Positions 30,577 through 42,356 of a stretch of 64,000 bases of DNA are shown here, in pieces. The stretch covers positions 557,669-621,668 of the forward strand of contig NW_001865049.1 of NCBI RefSeq assembly GCF_000002865.3, given 5' to 3'. Both the position numbers and the translations under genes were made by a program. The DNA is from Monosiga brevicollis MX1. Lineage: Eukaryota; Opisthokonta; Choanoflagellata; Craspedida; Salpingoecidae. Under the pieces are notes generated by a model. The model ran no database searches. It was not told the DNA's origin and worked only from the letters and a program-made list of their open reading frames with translations. How positions within the stretch are numbered: position 1 is the stretch's first letter; every line of letters starts with the position of its first letter.

Positions 30577-32830
30577 ATGTCCTTTTTCAAAAAGGATCGG
30601 CCCAAGTCCTCGGCTGAAGGAGCATCGGCTGGCACGCCCCCCGCCTCATCGGGTGGCATGCGTGCGGCGGAGATGAAGATGACGGACGCTCAACGCATTG
30701 CCGTCATGGAGCTTGTTCGTGCTGGCACGCTGACGGTAGACGAGGCTATGCAACAGGTCCTTCAGACCGAAACCGAGCTGGCCAAAGGCGGCTCGCCTGC
30801 CGCGACCACATCTGCCGCGACCACCGCCAAAGGCAAGCCCCCAGCCAAGGGGGGAAATCGCTCGTCCACCGCCGACCCCATCGACGTCAATGCCTTTGCT
30901 GCTCTGGCGGCCCAGCTTGAGGTGTGTCAGGCGTTGCTTCTTGACCCACTGGGTACTTCCTCTCTCTCTCTCTGGCACATTCCGTTGCTCATCCTAGCGC
31001 GCACGCCCCACCACATACTAACCCCACACTCGCCCACATGACAACCCCAATGCCAGGTCAAGCGGGACAAAGCTGGGGTACAGCAAGTGCCTGAAGAGCC
31101 GCAAGGCGTGGCACCTCCAAAGCCCGAGCCTCAAGCCGAGGTTTCCGCTGGGACCAAAGCTGAAACAGCGCCAGAGACCCCATCTGAGCCGCCGGCCAAA
31201 GCAGATGCTGCTGACGCTACTCCTCCGCATGAATCCGAGCTCAAACCCAGCATTCACGATCCCCCCACGCGCCCCGTACCCAAGCCGCGCCCCGCCAGTA
31301 CAATTCAAAGCCACACAAACGCATCGGATGCTTCCCTGTCGTCGGGCGAACAGCGCGGCCCCTCCAAAGAGCCACGCCCCTATGAGGAGGTGAAAAACGA
31401 GGTTGTGGTCATCACGCCTGCCTTGGAGGGCTACAGCAACCAGCGCTTCGTCACCCTGCGTCGCGAAGGCAAACTGGGTCTCCATATTGCCACAGCAGAT
31501 GGCATGGACTTTCCCAGAGTCCTCAAGGTTGTGCCAGGGGCAGCCGCTGATGGCCTCGGTTGCTTTGAGGCCGGTGACTCAATCCTCAACGTACGTATGA
31601 CTCAACAGCTTGCTTGGGCTTGCTTAAAAGCGACCCTTTGACTCTTTTGTTGGATATTGCTGACGCGCTTGCCGCACTGGCACATGGGTGCTACTGGGTC
31701 CTTTGATCAGGTCAACGGATTCTCCATGCGGAATAAGCGGTCCGAAGACGTGGTCAACGTGATCCGCACCCGGCCGTACATTGAAATGATGATTGCCGTG
31801 GCAGCCAACGATGTGTGGCGCAAAGAAATCGAGGCCGCCGCTCGCCGCCTGGGTATCTCTGATATCAAGGGCCTCAAAGCCAGCGAACTGAACCTCTCCA
31901 ATGAGGATTTGCTTATGGTCATGTCCCAGGTTAGGTGTCACCCCTTTCGCCGCCTCTCCATCCTTTCTTCCTTGACCTCTTTTTCTTTTTTTCTTTTTTT
32001 TTTTTTTTTTTTTTTTTTGTTTCATTTTGCCCTGCATCAGCCGTTCAAAACCGTCTTGTCCCCAGTTTATGCTCACCCCTTGTCTTCTTCCTTGCTGGGG
32101 TCCTGACCACGCGCCAAAATAGGTCAAAGATGGTCGGATGACCATCGACCAGGCTCTGGAACAGGTCAAGGCGCGTCATCTCAAGCAGCAGGAGGAGAAG
32201 GCCCTCGAAGCACAGCGCAAGGCTGAAGCAGCCAAGGCTGCTGCGGAAGCACGCCGTAAGAAGAAGCCCAAGAAAATCTATTTGGACGCTTCACGCATCC
32301 TTTTTCAGGCCAAGGTCCTCAAAGACTCAAAGCCGACGGAAGAAGATGACGATCTCTTGCGCGTAGGAGCCGGCGAACGCGTCAACGTGATCGACGATGA
32401 CGAGGACGATGTCTACGAGTGCGAATTTAACGGCAAAATTGGCTTTATTAAGCGCCGCAATCTGCAAAAGCTGGATGGACCCCTGGTCCTGCCCAAGCGC
32501 CCAGGAGCCACGGCTGCCCCCGAGCCAGAAAGTGCTGCCAGTGCCATGGACCCCGAGCTTGAGGCTCTCATGGCTGCTGCCGCCAAGGCCCAGGAAGAAG
32601 CCGCTCAGGCCATGCGTGACGCTGATAGCGCACGCACGCAACTTGAGGAAATTCGCACCAAGGTAGCCGAGATGCAGGCGCATGAGCAAGATGGCGAAGA
32701 GAATCTGGATGCGCACGACCTTGATGCGGATGACGATGACAATGATGATGTGGAGATGAAGGCAGAGATCGAAAACGACAATGCGAGTGCCCCCGAAGCC
32801 GCGGCAGTCTCAGACGAGGAAGCGCAATAA
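30577..32830 (+). CDS. PDZ-SH3 adaptor protein with a duplicated helical motif
   Basis: This is a predicted cytoplasmic scaffold. It starts at 30577 with MSFFKKDRPKSSAEGAS. A helical motif, RIAVMELVRAGTLTVDEAMQ, lies near residue 40. A Pro/Ala/Glu-rich linker crosses an intron (donor after 30918; next exon VKRDKAGVQQ from about 31058). One PDZ domain follows: FVTLRREGKLGLHIATADG with carboxylate loop KLGL, then VVPGAAADGLGCFEAGDSIL, and after an intron VNGFSMRNKRSEDVVNVI. A second copy of the helical motif spans the next intron (DLLMVMSQ plus VKDGRMTIDQALEQV). A Lys/Ala-rich coiled coil leads to an SH3-like domain (AKVLKDSKPTEEDDDLLRV, ERVNVIDDD and GKIGFIKRRNLQKL). The tail is a coiled coil with an acidic end. 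The stop is at 32828-32830. No named orthologue is recognised. Confidence 0.8.
31982..32019. repeat. T-rich tract in the last intron of the PDZ-SH3 gene
   Basis: This is a nearly pure T run of about 38 bases within the intron between about 31930 and 32122. Confidence 0.8.
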
Positions 32831-33362
32831 CAGCGTCTAGGTCTCTTAGCAAGTTGAGCTGGCTCGTGCCCCTCCCCTTCCTTTTTTTCCCTTGCCGAGT
32901 AGGCTGGGATATTGAGAAAGGTCGTGTCGTGGGCGTTTTTTTTGACTTTTTTCTTCTGTGAGGAGAGGAACTCGTCGAGTATGAATGGCTTCACACTGCT
33001 TTTCTGGTGCCGACTTTTATCAACTCTGGCCTGGACCTCTCTGTAGACTTTTGTTCATTTTCATTCGCGTATCAGGTTTCACCGCTTGCTCAACAACACA
33101 CAGGTTTTTGTCGTCCCCACCCCCTTCACGTCATTATTTCCATTTGTTATTTTTGTTTTGACGTTCTCGTCTAGACCCATTTTTGATTTCAATGTGGTGG
33201 TCTTACTCTTGGGAAACGAGAATGTTTTCCGCTCAATTGAGATGCGCATGGCAACTTCGTCTCACGTGTCTCCTTGGTATTGATGTGGCAAGCCGTGCGA
33301 TGCAAGTGGGGAGAATGCAACGTTGTCATTGACCTGCAAAGCAGCGTGTTGCACTTATCCAA
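32831..33362. other. Convergent 3' intergenic region
   Basis: This is the shared 3' flank of the PDZ-SH3 gene (+) and the CCA-adding enzyme gene (-). It is T-rich, with no coding exon seen. Confidence 0.55.
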
Positions 33363-36083
33363 CTACGGCGCCGCAGTCTCCGCCAGGTGTTGTGCAAGCC
33401 AAGCACGAGCCTCATCGGCCGTGCCACATGGGTGAAGCAGACGCCAATCAGTGAGGGCTGACATGGCATCCCCGATGGCTGGTCCCCGCAATCCAAACTC
33501 CTTGGCCAGCTCTTTTCCCGTCAAAAGGGGCTTCCACGTGTGACAGCTCAGCAGGCCAGAGCTTTCAAGCCACGGTGAGAGCATGGCCGAAGGCAAGAAG
33601 CGATCAATGACGAAGGTGTGAAAATGTCTCGCCAAAGCGTCGCAGAGGAGTAAACAAGCATCAAGTCGGCAATCTGCGGCAAGCAATGCATGTCCCAGCT
33701 CCAGCTGCACTTCAGGGGGGACTGCTAGGTCTGGAGATGAGGCCTCAGCGTAAGAGCCATGCGCGGCGTGGGCCAGACTTTCGGGTGGTGGATAGCATCG
33801 CTTGATCCAAGCCCGAGAAACCTGCCAATAGCATCAGGAGGTGCGAATGAGAAGCTGTTTGGAGAGCGATGGTTCTGATATCTCGTACAAGAAGTCACCG
33901 CATCGCAAAAAACAAAGGTGACACGGGTGTTTCGAATGAAAAAAAAAAAAAAAAAAAAGGAAGAAAAAGGAAAGAAAAAAAAAGAAAAAAAGAAAAAAAA
34001 AGACCTACTGTCAATAGCTTTTCAGTCGCGACCAGAAGCTTCACAACAATATCGGCCGTGGCTTTGGGTAGACGCAGCGCTTCTCGCAGAATGCGCGAGG
34101 CCACGGTGGAGAGAAGCCAATGCCGGGAGTCCTCCTTGTGAACGTATCCCCACAGCGGGGCCATCAAAGCAGCAAGCAAAACATATGTTTGATCTTCACC
34201 GCTTAGCGGTGGGACCTGCCATCCGAAATCAGAAGAGCTCGTTAGAGACACTTAGACAGCAGAAACAATGGCTGCAAACCGCGCGCGCACACTTGTGCAC
34301 AAATGTACTCGGACAAAGACAAGAGGGGAAGAGAAACAAGCCTCGTACAGCCTTTTGCATAGCTTGGCTGATGCACTCGGCCACGGCCAACGCCGCAGGT
34401 GTGATCTCAGCCAGTGAGAGATAATACACGGGCACCGGGAAGAATGGAAAGGGGTTGGCCTAGATAAATTAGAGAGTGATGGGCAATGCTGAGTGAGGAA
34501 CCCAGTGATGCGATTCCTGCTGCAGGTCAGACAAACCTCGCGATCTGGGAGTAGCACGGGGGGCAAATCGAAGAGAACTCCAAAAAGTTGGAGCTCAGCC
34601 AAGTGCAGCAAGCAAGCCATGGCATTGTCTAAGGACAAGGGTTGGTCAAGGGTAGTTCAAGTCAGTCATATGCCATTTGTAATCAAAAGGCAAAAGGGAG
34701 GGACGAGTGGTCTTGTCATCCTGCCTTACCAGCCTTGAACAGTTTCAGCAGCTCCATGCCAAACCGTTCGCGCGAAACCTTTGTTTGTAGCGCCTCGTGA
34801 ATCTGTCGTTCGCAAGGCATGGGGTGGCCGTGCAATGTGAAGAGGGTGGAATGACATTGCGCGTTGGGATGGTTTGTAGACGGCGTTGGATGTGGTTCAA
34901 CTCACTGTAGACTGGCGCGCAGCAGCCAGGGTGGTTGCCTCGACCTGGAAGCAATAGCGGCCTGCATATCGGGCCAGCCGCAAGAGTCGCAGAGGGTCCT
35001 GGATGGAAGGAGGCAGCAGGGCACATGTACGCACGAATATTTGGAGTGGGGCGACACCTGGATGGGCTGCAACGTACATCCATGAAGCGCTGAGTGGGGT
35101 TGCCAAAGCTGCGCACGATGCCGGCTTCCAGGTCTGAGAGGCCTCGGCCGTCAAAGTCTTCAATGGCATCGGTGTTGATGTTATAATAGAGGGCATTGAT
35201 CGTAAAGTCACGGCGATCACTGTCTTCCTGGATGGTGCCAATCTCTACGGCGGGGATGCGCGATTCTGGATCGTAGGTCTATCGCCGACAGGTCCGCGGG
35301 CCGCGGACGTTGATGTCATTTCTGCACATGATGTTGGCCGATCTGTGGTGTTCTACGTAAAGCACATACCTCTTTGCGAAGTTGATTAAAATCAATTTCC
35401 AATCCGAAGAGGGTCGCCGTGGCCACCTGCAGGTGTGCTGATTGGCTGGCTTCAGGCAAGACGTGAAAGCCGACATCTGAACGCTTCTATCGTGTTCAGC
35501 AGCAGCCCGGCGCGGATCAGGAACACCATCAAGAGCCAGGATAATAATAGCAATTCGGGAGGGACGAGAAAGTGGCGCTCGGGTTAACAGCAGTCATGTC
35601 ACCTCTTGTTCAATGAGGTTGGCGATCATGGCAACAAATTGACGTCCCGTGACTACATCAAGCGTGATATCAATATCCAGGGAGGGCCGGTGGAGCATCT
35701 TATCCCGAACCCAGCCTAGTGTCATGCAAGGGGAAAATGTGATAAGAATAGGCCGTCTATAGAAAGCCCGGGCAGACAGCACAAACGTGGAGCTTGAATG
35801 ATCCAGGGTGGTGAACGAAAAAAAAAAAAAGCCAAGTGAGTACCTACCACCAGCCACGCGCGCAACAATAGGGACCGTCTCGGTTGCGATCTGCATGGTG
35901 ATTGTATGGCATTGCGCCGATGGGCCAAAAAGGTGATGGTGAGGTACCGGCGTTGCAGGATTTTGGCGCTGGAACGCGTCAACAGGCAAGGCCTACCACG
36001 CGGCGACACAGCTCAAAGACGGCCTCTTCCGCTGTGCTGAGCTGAATGCGGCCATGCCGCGCTCGTTCCAGAACAATTGGCAT
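33363..36083 (-). CDS. TRNT1: CCA-adding tRNA nucleotidyltransferase
   Basis: This enzyme adds or repairs the 3' CCA end of tRNAs in nucleus, cytosol and mitochondria. It starts at 36083 with MPIVLERARHGRIQLSTAEE. The class II nucleotidyltransferase head is clear. VPIVARVAGG joins in phase to WVRDKMLHRPSLDIDITLDV, giving the GGxVRD motif and the metal-binding DxD. The following exons give HLQVATATLFGLEIDFNQL, SRIPAVEIGTIQEDSDRRDF and TINALYYNINTDAIEDFDGR. That run carries the RRDFTINA motif. DLEAGIVRSFGNPTQRFMD and DPLRLLRLARYAGRYCFQVE follow, the latter carrying the DPxRxLR-type neck motif. The C-terminal helical part ends with LTGKELAKEFGLRGPAIG and a stop at 33363-33365. The poly-A/T stretch at about 33935-34001 is intronic. 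Its start faces PDZD8 across a 476-base shared promoter. Confidence 0.92.
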
Positions 36084-36559
36084 CCTCGCTGCTCCGGCCA
36101 CACGAAGCGTTGCTGGTCGTCAAACTGATTTTCCAAACACAAAGCCCTCTCAGCCCTGCCGCCCTGCCGCCCTGCCCTGTCCTCTACCCTGTTTACAACC
36201 TGTTCCCTTGGCTTCAGGCCCCGCCTTCCGCTGCCAAAAATGGTCACATTGCCATAACGTAACGTACGCAACACCTGCCCAATGCTGATAAATCGCGCCT
36301 GTTGTCAGACAAAAACACACTTGTCAGACAACACAAGTGCATTTGTCAGACAGCAAAGTGTACATTTGTCAGACAAAAGCGTGTTTCAAGGTTTTTTCAA
36401 TTTTTTGGCTCTCTGGAGAGAAAAGAGAGAGAGAGAGGCGCTTGGTCGTGTTGAGCACAGGGTTGAGGTTGGACGTTCGTGGCGGCGGTGGTGGTCACTG
36501 GTGTGTGAGGTGGTGGTGGTGGTTGATGGTGAGGGACTGGGCGCATAACGGGTGCCAAA
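36084..36559. promoter_or_regulatory. Bidirectional promoter between TRNT1 and PDZD8
   Basis: This is a divergent intergenic region of 476 bases. It contains four copies of an 11-bp palindromic element (listed separately), a short GA repeat (about 36421-36438) and GGT/GTG-rich sequence near PDZD8. No coding sequence was seen. Its promoter role is inferred from position. Confidence 0.5.
36302..36376. promoter_or_regulatory. Four palindromic TTGTCAGACAA elements
   Basis: Copies lie at 36302-36312, 36321-36331, 36343-36353 (last base G instead of A) and 36366-36376. Start-to-start spacings are 19, 22 and 23 bases. Each is an inverted repeat TTGTC-A-GACAA with a single central base, the form expected of a dimer-bound transcription-factor site. 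The bases between copies differ, so this is not a simple tandem duplication. Confidence 0.6.
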
Positions 36560-39500
36560 ATGGCTGAGATCGTGGCTGCCGTGGCCTGGGTGTTGGTGGG
36601 TCCTTGGGAATGGCTGGATGCGAGCCATTTGTACGCCGCCGCAGCTGGGCTGATTGTCGGGGTCGCCATTGGCCTGGGCATCAGTGCCGCGTTGGCTAGC
36701 TTCGCCTATAAGCGCTTTTTGCGCGCCCTCCAGCCCGCTCAAGTGCAACGCCAGCCGTATACCCCCCCGCAACTTGGCCCGGTTGGTTGCAACCGGGACA
36801 TCGCTCCGTTGGACATCCGAAAGACATCCGGCTTGCCCCCGCCTCTGCCTAGCCTCATGCTCGTGTCGATATGCAGAAAGCACTACGCTTTATCGAAAAG
36901 CATCCCAAGCCCGCGGCCCATCAGAATGACACGCTTCCTCGTGAACAGGTTGAGACATCTGATCTACCTTTATGGCTTCACACGGCATTCACATTCAAGG
37001 ACGCAGGCGCGCCCTTATCCTGCTAGATGTACAACCTCCCTCCATCACCAGCCCATGCACCCTCATGCGTTGCCAAACTTGCCAATAGATGGATGTCATC
37101 AATCTCATCTGCAACTTTATCTTCCAACAGCTGCGGTATGTTCTGTCAATCGCCATGCATAGCCGCCTTGAGCGTGCCAGTCCCACTCTTGACTGTTTGC
37201 CTTGCAGAGACACCATCAACGTCAAGCGGCAGTTTTTGGTCATTGCTGACCGAAACTTTGAGTTTCTGCTCCGCAAGTCACCGCTTGGGCATTTTTGCAA
37301 GCGTCTGACCGTAAGTTACTGATGAGTTTGAGGCCCCAAAGGCCTGGTTGCCAGACGACTGGTCCCAGCCTGAGTCATGTGCTTGGATGGCAGGTTTATG
37401 ATCTAAACTTTGGCACGACTGTGCCTGAAATCAATTGGATCTCAGCCGTGCGCCCCAAACTCGGTACCTTGGCCAACTCTGATGTGAGTCTTCCTCTAAC
37501 CCTTTGCTAATCCAAGCTGTCGGGCATCCGTGCTTCGCACTTACCCCGTCACATTGGTCACGCACGCGCACCCACACGCACATGCTCCAGTCCCTCGAGG
37601 TCGAGACGGACGTGTCTTACGAGGGCAAATTCAATCTGACCGTCAAGGCCGATTTAGTACGTGTTTCGCCACATGCACCAACCTGCAAACATGGGGGAGG
37701 CACGCCAGCCTTGCACGTCTGCACACTCACGCTGAGGCAATTCGGATCTGGCCGTGATGAACATGCTCCTTGGTAGATATTTGGGCGCACCGCAACAGTT
37801 TCCATCAGCATCGTCAAACTTCAGGGTGTTGGTCGAGCTGGTGTACGTAGGCATTTCCTGTTTTCTGGTGTCTTTTAGCGTATCACATCATCGAAGCTAA
37901 AACCTACGTCGCTTGTTTTGCCCCTGGCCTCTGTTTTCCAGTGGGCTAGCAACCCCCATCCCCACTGGTACTTCTCATTCATGGAAGAACCTGAAGTGGA
38001 TCTCGAGGTGGAGGCCATCCTTGATGGTCGTAGCATGCCGCAGCTCGCCACCATACTAAAGAACCAGGTGTGCCAACTGCACATCGCTGTATAGCGCAAA
38101 AACAAGGCTGGACGCATGGTCGCCTTGACTGCACTTTTGAGACCCATGCTTGCCTCACATCATGTCGACACAGATGCACTCGGTGCTAAAACGCCATCAC
38201 GTCATCCCAGCGAAAAAAGTCCGGTACGCCGGGCATCAACTTGTTATTGATCGCTTCAGCCATGTGGCTTGGATTCACCCGCCTTTTTTTTTATTTCAAT
38301 TTTATACTCACATATCTTCTAAACTCTAGCTACGCCCCTTTCTTTTCACCGCCACCCGATCACAGCCTGATCGAGACGGTAGGATGTTGCGATGCTCCCC
38401 CACACATGCTTTGACGGTCTCAAATTCACGATCTGGGTCGTGGTATCCCATCTCTAGCTTTTTAACAACCTGCAATTGTACGAGGGCAACCTGGAGGTCG
38501 AAGTGGTCGGTGCCTCTGGACTCAAGGGCTTGCGCGAGGATAGCTTCCTCTACGTGAACCTCTCCCTGGATCGCAACATGAAGGACGACAATGCCCGCGT
38601 GACGACTGGTCATGTTTTTGAGGTAAGCCTTGAGGCCTGCCCTCGACACGCGTGCCTTCAACGCCAAGCCACGACCGGAGTCTCTGTTCGTCACCTTGAC
38701 AGGCTTGCCCTTTGGCGTGTTGCTGGTCAGGTCACGTGCCTAAAAGCAGGTGCTGGTGGTACGATTGGCGTCATGTTTGGCCAGCAGTCTCGCAGCTCCA
38801 CGGAGTGTCGCATTGAATACATCAAGCCGGCCAGCCCAGCCAGCGACACGCTCCTGCGAGCAGGCGATGTGGTCACGCACATCAACGGCTTACCCATCAT
38901 GAAGACCTCACAAGCCATGCGCCTGATCAAGGATGCCGAGTTTGAAGTTCGCCTCACCGTCAGCCGGCCGGCTGAGGAGATTGAGAATGAGGATTTGACC
39001 GAGCAGCACGACATCTGCCGCACCTCTCTTGTTGCCTGCAGCGATGCCCCGGAGTGGCGCCAAAAGTTTTATTTCGACCTCTCTTCCCGCCACACTACAC
39101 TCTACATCTCCGTTTATGATTGCCTCGTGAATCGGTGCGTAAGCTATGAACAGATCGGCTGTCCTACGTGCGGCGCGCCTCGTTGCTCCAGCTTACTGCA
39201 TTTTGCTATCTTCATAGCAAGGGCAAAGAAAGTGGCAAGCGCTTCTTGGTGGGGTATGGGGAAGTGGATCTCGACCACACGGCCATGTTCTGTGCCATGA
39301 ACCATAGCCCTCTTTCAAAGCGGTTCAAGTTGCTCAATTCCCCCACCCAAGGCGCCGTCGAAGCAGGTCTCATTCACCTCACACTCAAAGTAAGACCGCA
39401 CCCATTGTGGCCGTAGCAACCCGTATTCACGCAGTCAAACACCCCACGATGCTCATCACCCTTTGCTGCTGGCTCGTGGCTGGGCATCGGGCTGTGCCAT

Positions 39501-40431
39501 AGCACGAGCCGCAACCAATGGAGCCTCGCAACGCGCATCCTGACGCCCGGGCATCAATGCAGCCGGAAGAGGCCAGTCCGACCAAGAGCGGCGGCTCACG
39601 GGTGGCATCTTCTACAAGTGATGGGCCGGAGAAAAAGGCAGCTGGAAAAGCTGCTCATCTAACGTCTGCAAAGCCGGGACCCCCGTCGACTCAACCGCCT
39701 CGTCGCACCTCAACAACCACGAGCACTGCAGAATCCATGTCTCAATTACCCTCCAAGCGGCACTCGGTGCCGACTACCTCAACAGTAGAGGTAAGCAGGA
39801 CCGGCACGAACTTGAGGGCGCAGACCGGCTCGGCCGGCGCAAGAGCAAACACTGACCATACAAATACAGCGAGAGCGCGTGGTGTCGAACCACCCGCCCG
39901 CATTCATCTTTTGCCACCAACAAGACAGAGAACAAACACACAAAAGATTCACAGACTAAACAGTGACAACGCATACCCACGACAACTAAACTCGCCCCGT
40001 CCTGTAGGCACGTGGCGAGGAGCTATTCCCCGACCTGCCGCCACAGCAACGTCGCAAGGAGCTCGAGGACATGCTCAACACAGTGGCCGTCCAGGTGTGT
40101 AGCGCCCACCAGCATGGCTGTGCAGCAAGGCTTCACGACATGCATGCTAATTGGAGCTTGGCTCGCCGAACGTCCAGATTGAGCTCGAAAGTGAGACCAA
40201 GCAGGACTTGGAGCGCCAATTGCGAAACGCAACGACTGTCATTGCACAGAGCAGATTGCAGGACAACATTGAAAAGAGCACAGAGCGCAGTCAAGTACTT
40301 CACACTCGCGCACTAAAATGTGTCTCTGCTATCGCTGCCTGCGAAGACGAGCTAGCAGGTACGCGTTCATGCGTGCCCGCGCTTTCTCCTGGGAAAGCAG
40401 AGCTGAGGAAAAAAAAAAAGCGGCATTCTAG
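36560..40431 (+). CDS. PDZD8: PDZD8-like ER lipid-transfer / tethering protein (TM, SMP, C2, PDZ, C2, coiled coil)
   Basis: This is predicted to sit in the ER membrane and transfer lipids at contact sites, as animal PDZD8 does. An N-terminal membrane helix (LYAAAAGLIVGVAIGLGISA) is followed by a linker. The SMP domain spans about 37089-38350. It includes INLICNFIFQQLRD, TINVKRQFLVIADRNFEFLL, VYDLNFGTTVPEINWISAVR, VETDVSYEGKFNLTVKADL, PHWYFSFMEEPEVDLEVEAI and GRSMPQLATILKNQ. A C2 strand (LYEGNLEVEVVGASGLKGL) precedes a PDZ domain (TIGVMFGQQSRSS, IEYIKPASPASDTLLRAGDV). A second C2-like half follows (DAPEWRQKFYFDLSSRHTTL, FLVGYGEVDLD). Exons from about 39500 add a disordered linker and a coiled coil (QRRKELEDMLNTVAV, ETKQDLERQLRNATTV). 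The last tiny exon ends in AEEKKKAAF with stop 40429-40431. The domain order matches human PDZD8. No C1 domain was found. The last exon is tentative. Confidence 0.85.
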
Positions 40432-41376
40432 CTTTCCATGGGCTCAGGGTTGCCGGCATTGTCACCCTCATTGGCATCCTCCTCCTCGTCGAGCACAGGG
40501 GCGTCATAAGGCGGCAGCTCCAAGGAATTCTCGTTGCGGTGGTTGGTCACTTGCTGGCGAAACTCGGCGGCAATGACATCGGCCAGCGACTGCAGACGCA
40601 CCAGTGCCTCTCGAAAGGCCTCCGTGGCCGAAATGGTTCCTGCCGAGCAGGAACCAAGTCATTCAAGTCAGCGAGATGGCGCTACCGCGGGGAGCACCCG
40701 CCGGCGTACAAACGAGGACAGGATAGAATTGAAGGCTTTACGAAAAGCAAAAGGGAGAAGAAAAAACTCTTTGTGTTCTGATCATTGTCGTATTCTATCC
40801 CAACTGAAGACGTGTGCCTTCTCTCCATTGCTTTTTGCCATACGACGGGGGACCACAGGCGCAATAACAGGCATACCGTCGGTCTGAATGCGAATGTTAA
40901 TCTTCTTCTCTGAAGGGTGGGGTGCGGTATAGCCGGCAAACTCGACGCGAGGACTGTGATGGATGGCGGAATGGGTCACGGAAGGCGTCAAGTTTGAGCA
41001 TGTGGCACGGCGAAAGCCAGACTGATCACCCCGAGGCTCAAGGAAAACGCACTCTTTGAGGAGAACCCAGCGGACCGAGTTGCCAAGCGTGTGGTCTTCG
41101 TCCTTGAGCACAAAGGTGGCACACGACTCGGTCGAGTCGTTGGGGTCGACGGCAATTTGCTGTGTTTGGACAGTGAACGTGAGGATGCGCAGACATACGT
41201 TTCCAAGTACACATGCGCACACGCACATGTTTGGCCACATGAATAAAAGGGTGAGGCACACAATCGACCACCGCCCCTCAAAACATGGCCCACGAACAAC
41301 GTACCACTTTTGGCAGGCTGGCCGGCGCGTAACTGAGGTCGCCAACCTTATACCGTTCAGGATCCTTGCCCTCCAT
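40428..41376 (-). CDS. POLR1D: RNA polymerase I and III subunit RPAC2 (AC19)
   Basis: This is the small alpha-like subunit shared by RNA polymerases I and III; it pairs with RPAC1. Exon 1 (41376-41305) reads MEGKDPERYKVGDLSYAPAS. Exon 2 (top at 41159) reads QIAVDPNDSTESCATFVLKD followed by EDHTLGNSVRWVLLK. A phase-2 join gives DPRVEFAGYTAPHPSEKKIN and IRIQTDG. The next exon reads TISATEAFREALVRLQSLAD and continues to an acidic tail ending NPEPMES. The HTLGN...GY..PHPSE.K...R.QT blocks are diagnostic. The tail PTEGKIN-like wording fits AC19/POLR1D rather than RPB11. The stop codon occupies 40428-40430, overlapping the proposed PDZD8 stop on the other strand. Confidence 0.92.
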
Positions 41377-41758
41377 GATGAAATGAGACGACAACGCTCA
41401 AACAAGACCGGAACAAGATGATAATCCAGCAAAATGCGCGGCGGGAATGTGGAGCGAGAAGAAGCTCGGGCGGCGTCGGCGGCGGCGACTTGTCGCTCAA
41501 AAGTGCACGCGGGTCAAGCTGGCCCCGCCACAACAGTTGTTCTGTCTATTTTGTCCACAATTTTATTAAAATAACCAGCTACCCTCTATTTTTAAGTTAC
41601 TTGAATCGTTGTTTTCCGTGGTCAGTGTGTTGTTGGACCCTGAGGATCCCGCATCTGGCAGCCAGTCCGTCGGCTGCGGAGGTGGCGGTGGTGGGCCGGA
41701 GCAGGGCGTGAGTGCGTGCGTAGGGCTCCGATCCAGGAGGCTGTTGGATTGGTGCAGC
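41377..41758. other. Divergent promoter region of POLR1D and the coiled-coil gene
   Basis: This region of about 380 bases has an AT-rich part near 41550-41600. The frame upstream of 41759 stays open back to 41609, so the coiled-coil protein could start there instead. Confidence 0.45.
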
Positions 41759-42311
41759 ATGGAGGAGAGCGAGTTACCCCAGAGCGCGTGGCGGCATACC
41801 AACTATCGTCGTCACTATGCGCGCCTCAGAGCACAGCAAGCTCAGGCGATCGGCGCTGAGGTGCTGCCTGCTGGAGAATTGCAGATTGACCTCAGTGGTG
41901 GACCCAATACCAACGCGCCGAGGGTGGTAGTGAATGGCAGTGCTGAAATGGCTCATCCGAGTCATTCGGCAGATATGGGCGCTGGTCCCATGCCTGCACC
42001 TGGATATCTGCCGGAAAGCCTGCTGGCCGATATGAGCGCGACGAGGGCGGAGACAGGGACGGTCACACCAAGCGCACAATCTTCAGACCCAACAACAACC
42101 TTGGCTGGTTCGACGAGCAACAACCCAGCGCCAGCAGTGGGCACCGTGCCCGCGAACAGCGACTCAATGACAATAGCAGATGGAGCCGGCTTCTCCGAGG
42201 CTGTCTGGCAGGCCAAATGGCAAGAGCTCAACGCCTACTGGGCCAATTATGTGCAGCAGCTACAAGCTTACTATGAACAGCAGGTTTGCTCTTTGCCCAA
42301 TCTCGCCCCGC

Positions 42312-42356
<45 letters not shown>

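Noticed and set aside
40428-41376. Assignment of the small polymerase subunit as RPB11
   Set aside because: The VEFAGYTAPHPSEKKINIRI block and SCATFVL before EDHTLGNS match RPAC2/POLR1D, which has the same fold but a different sequence signature.
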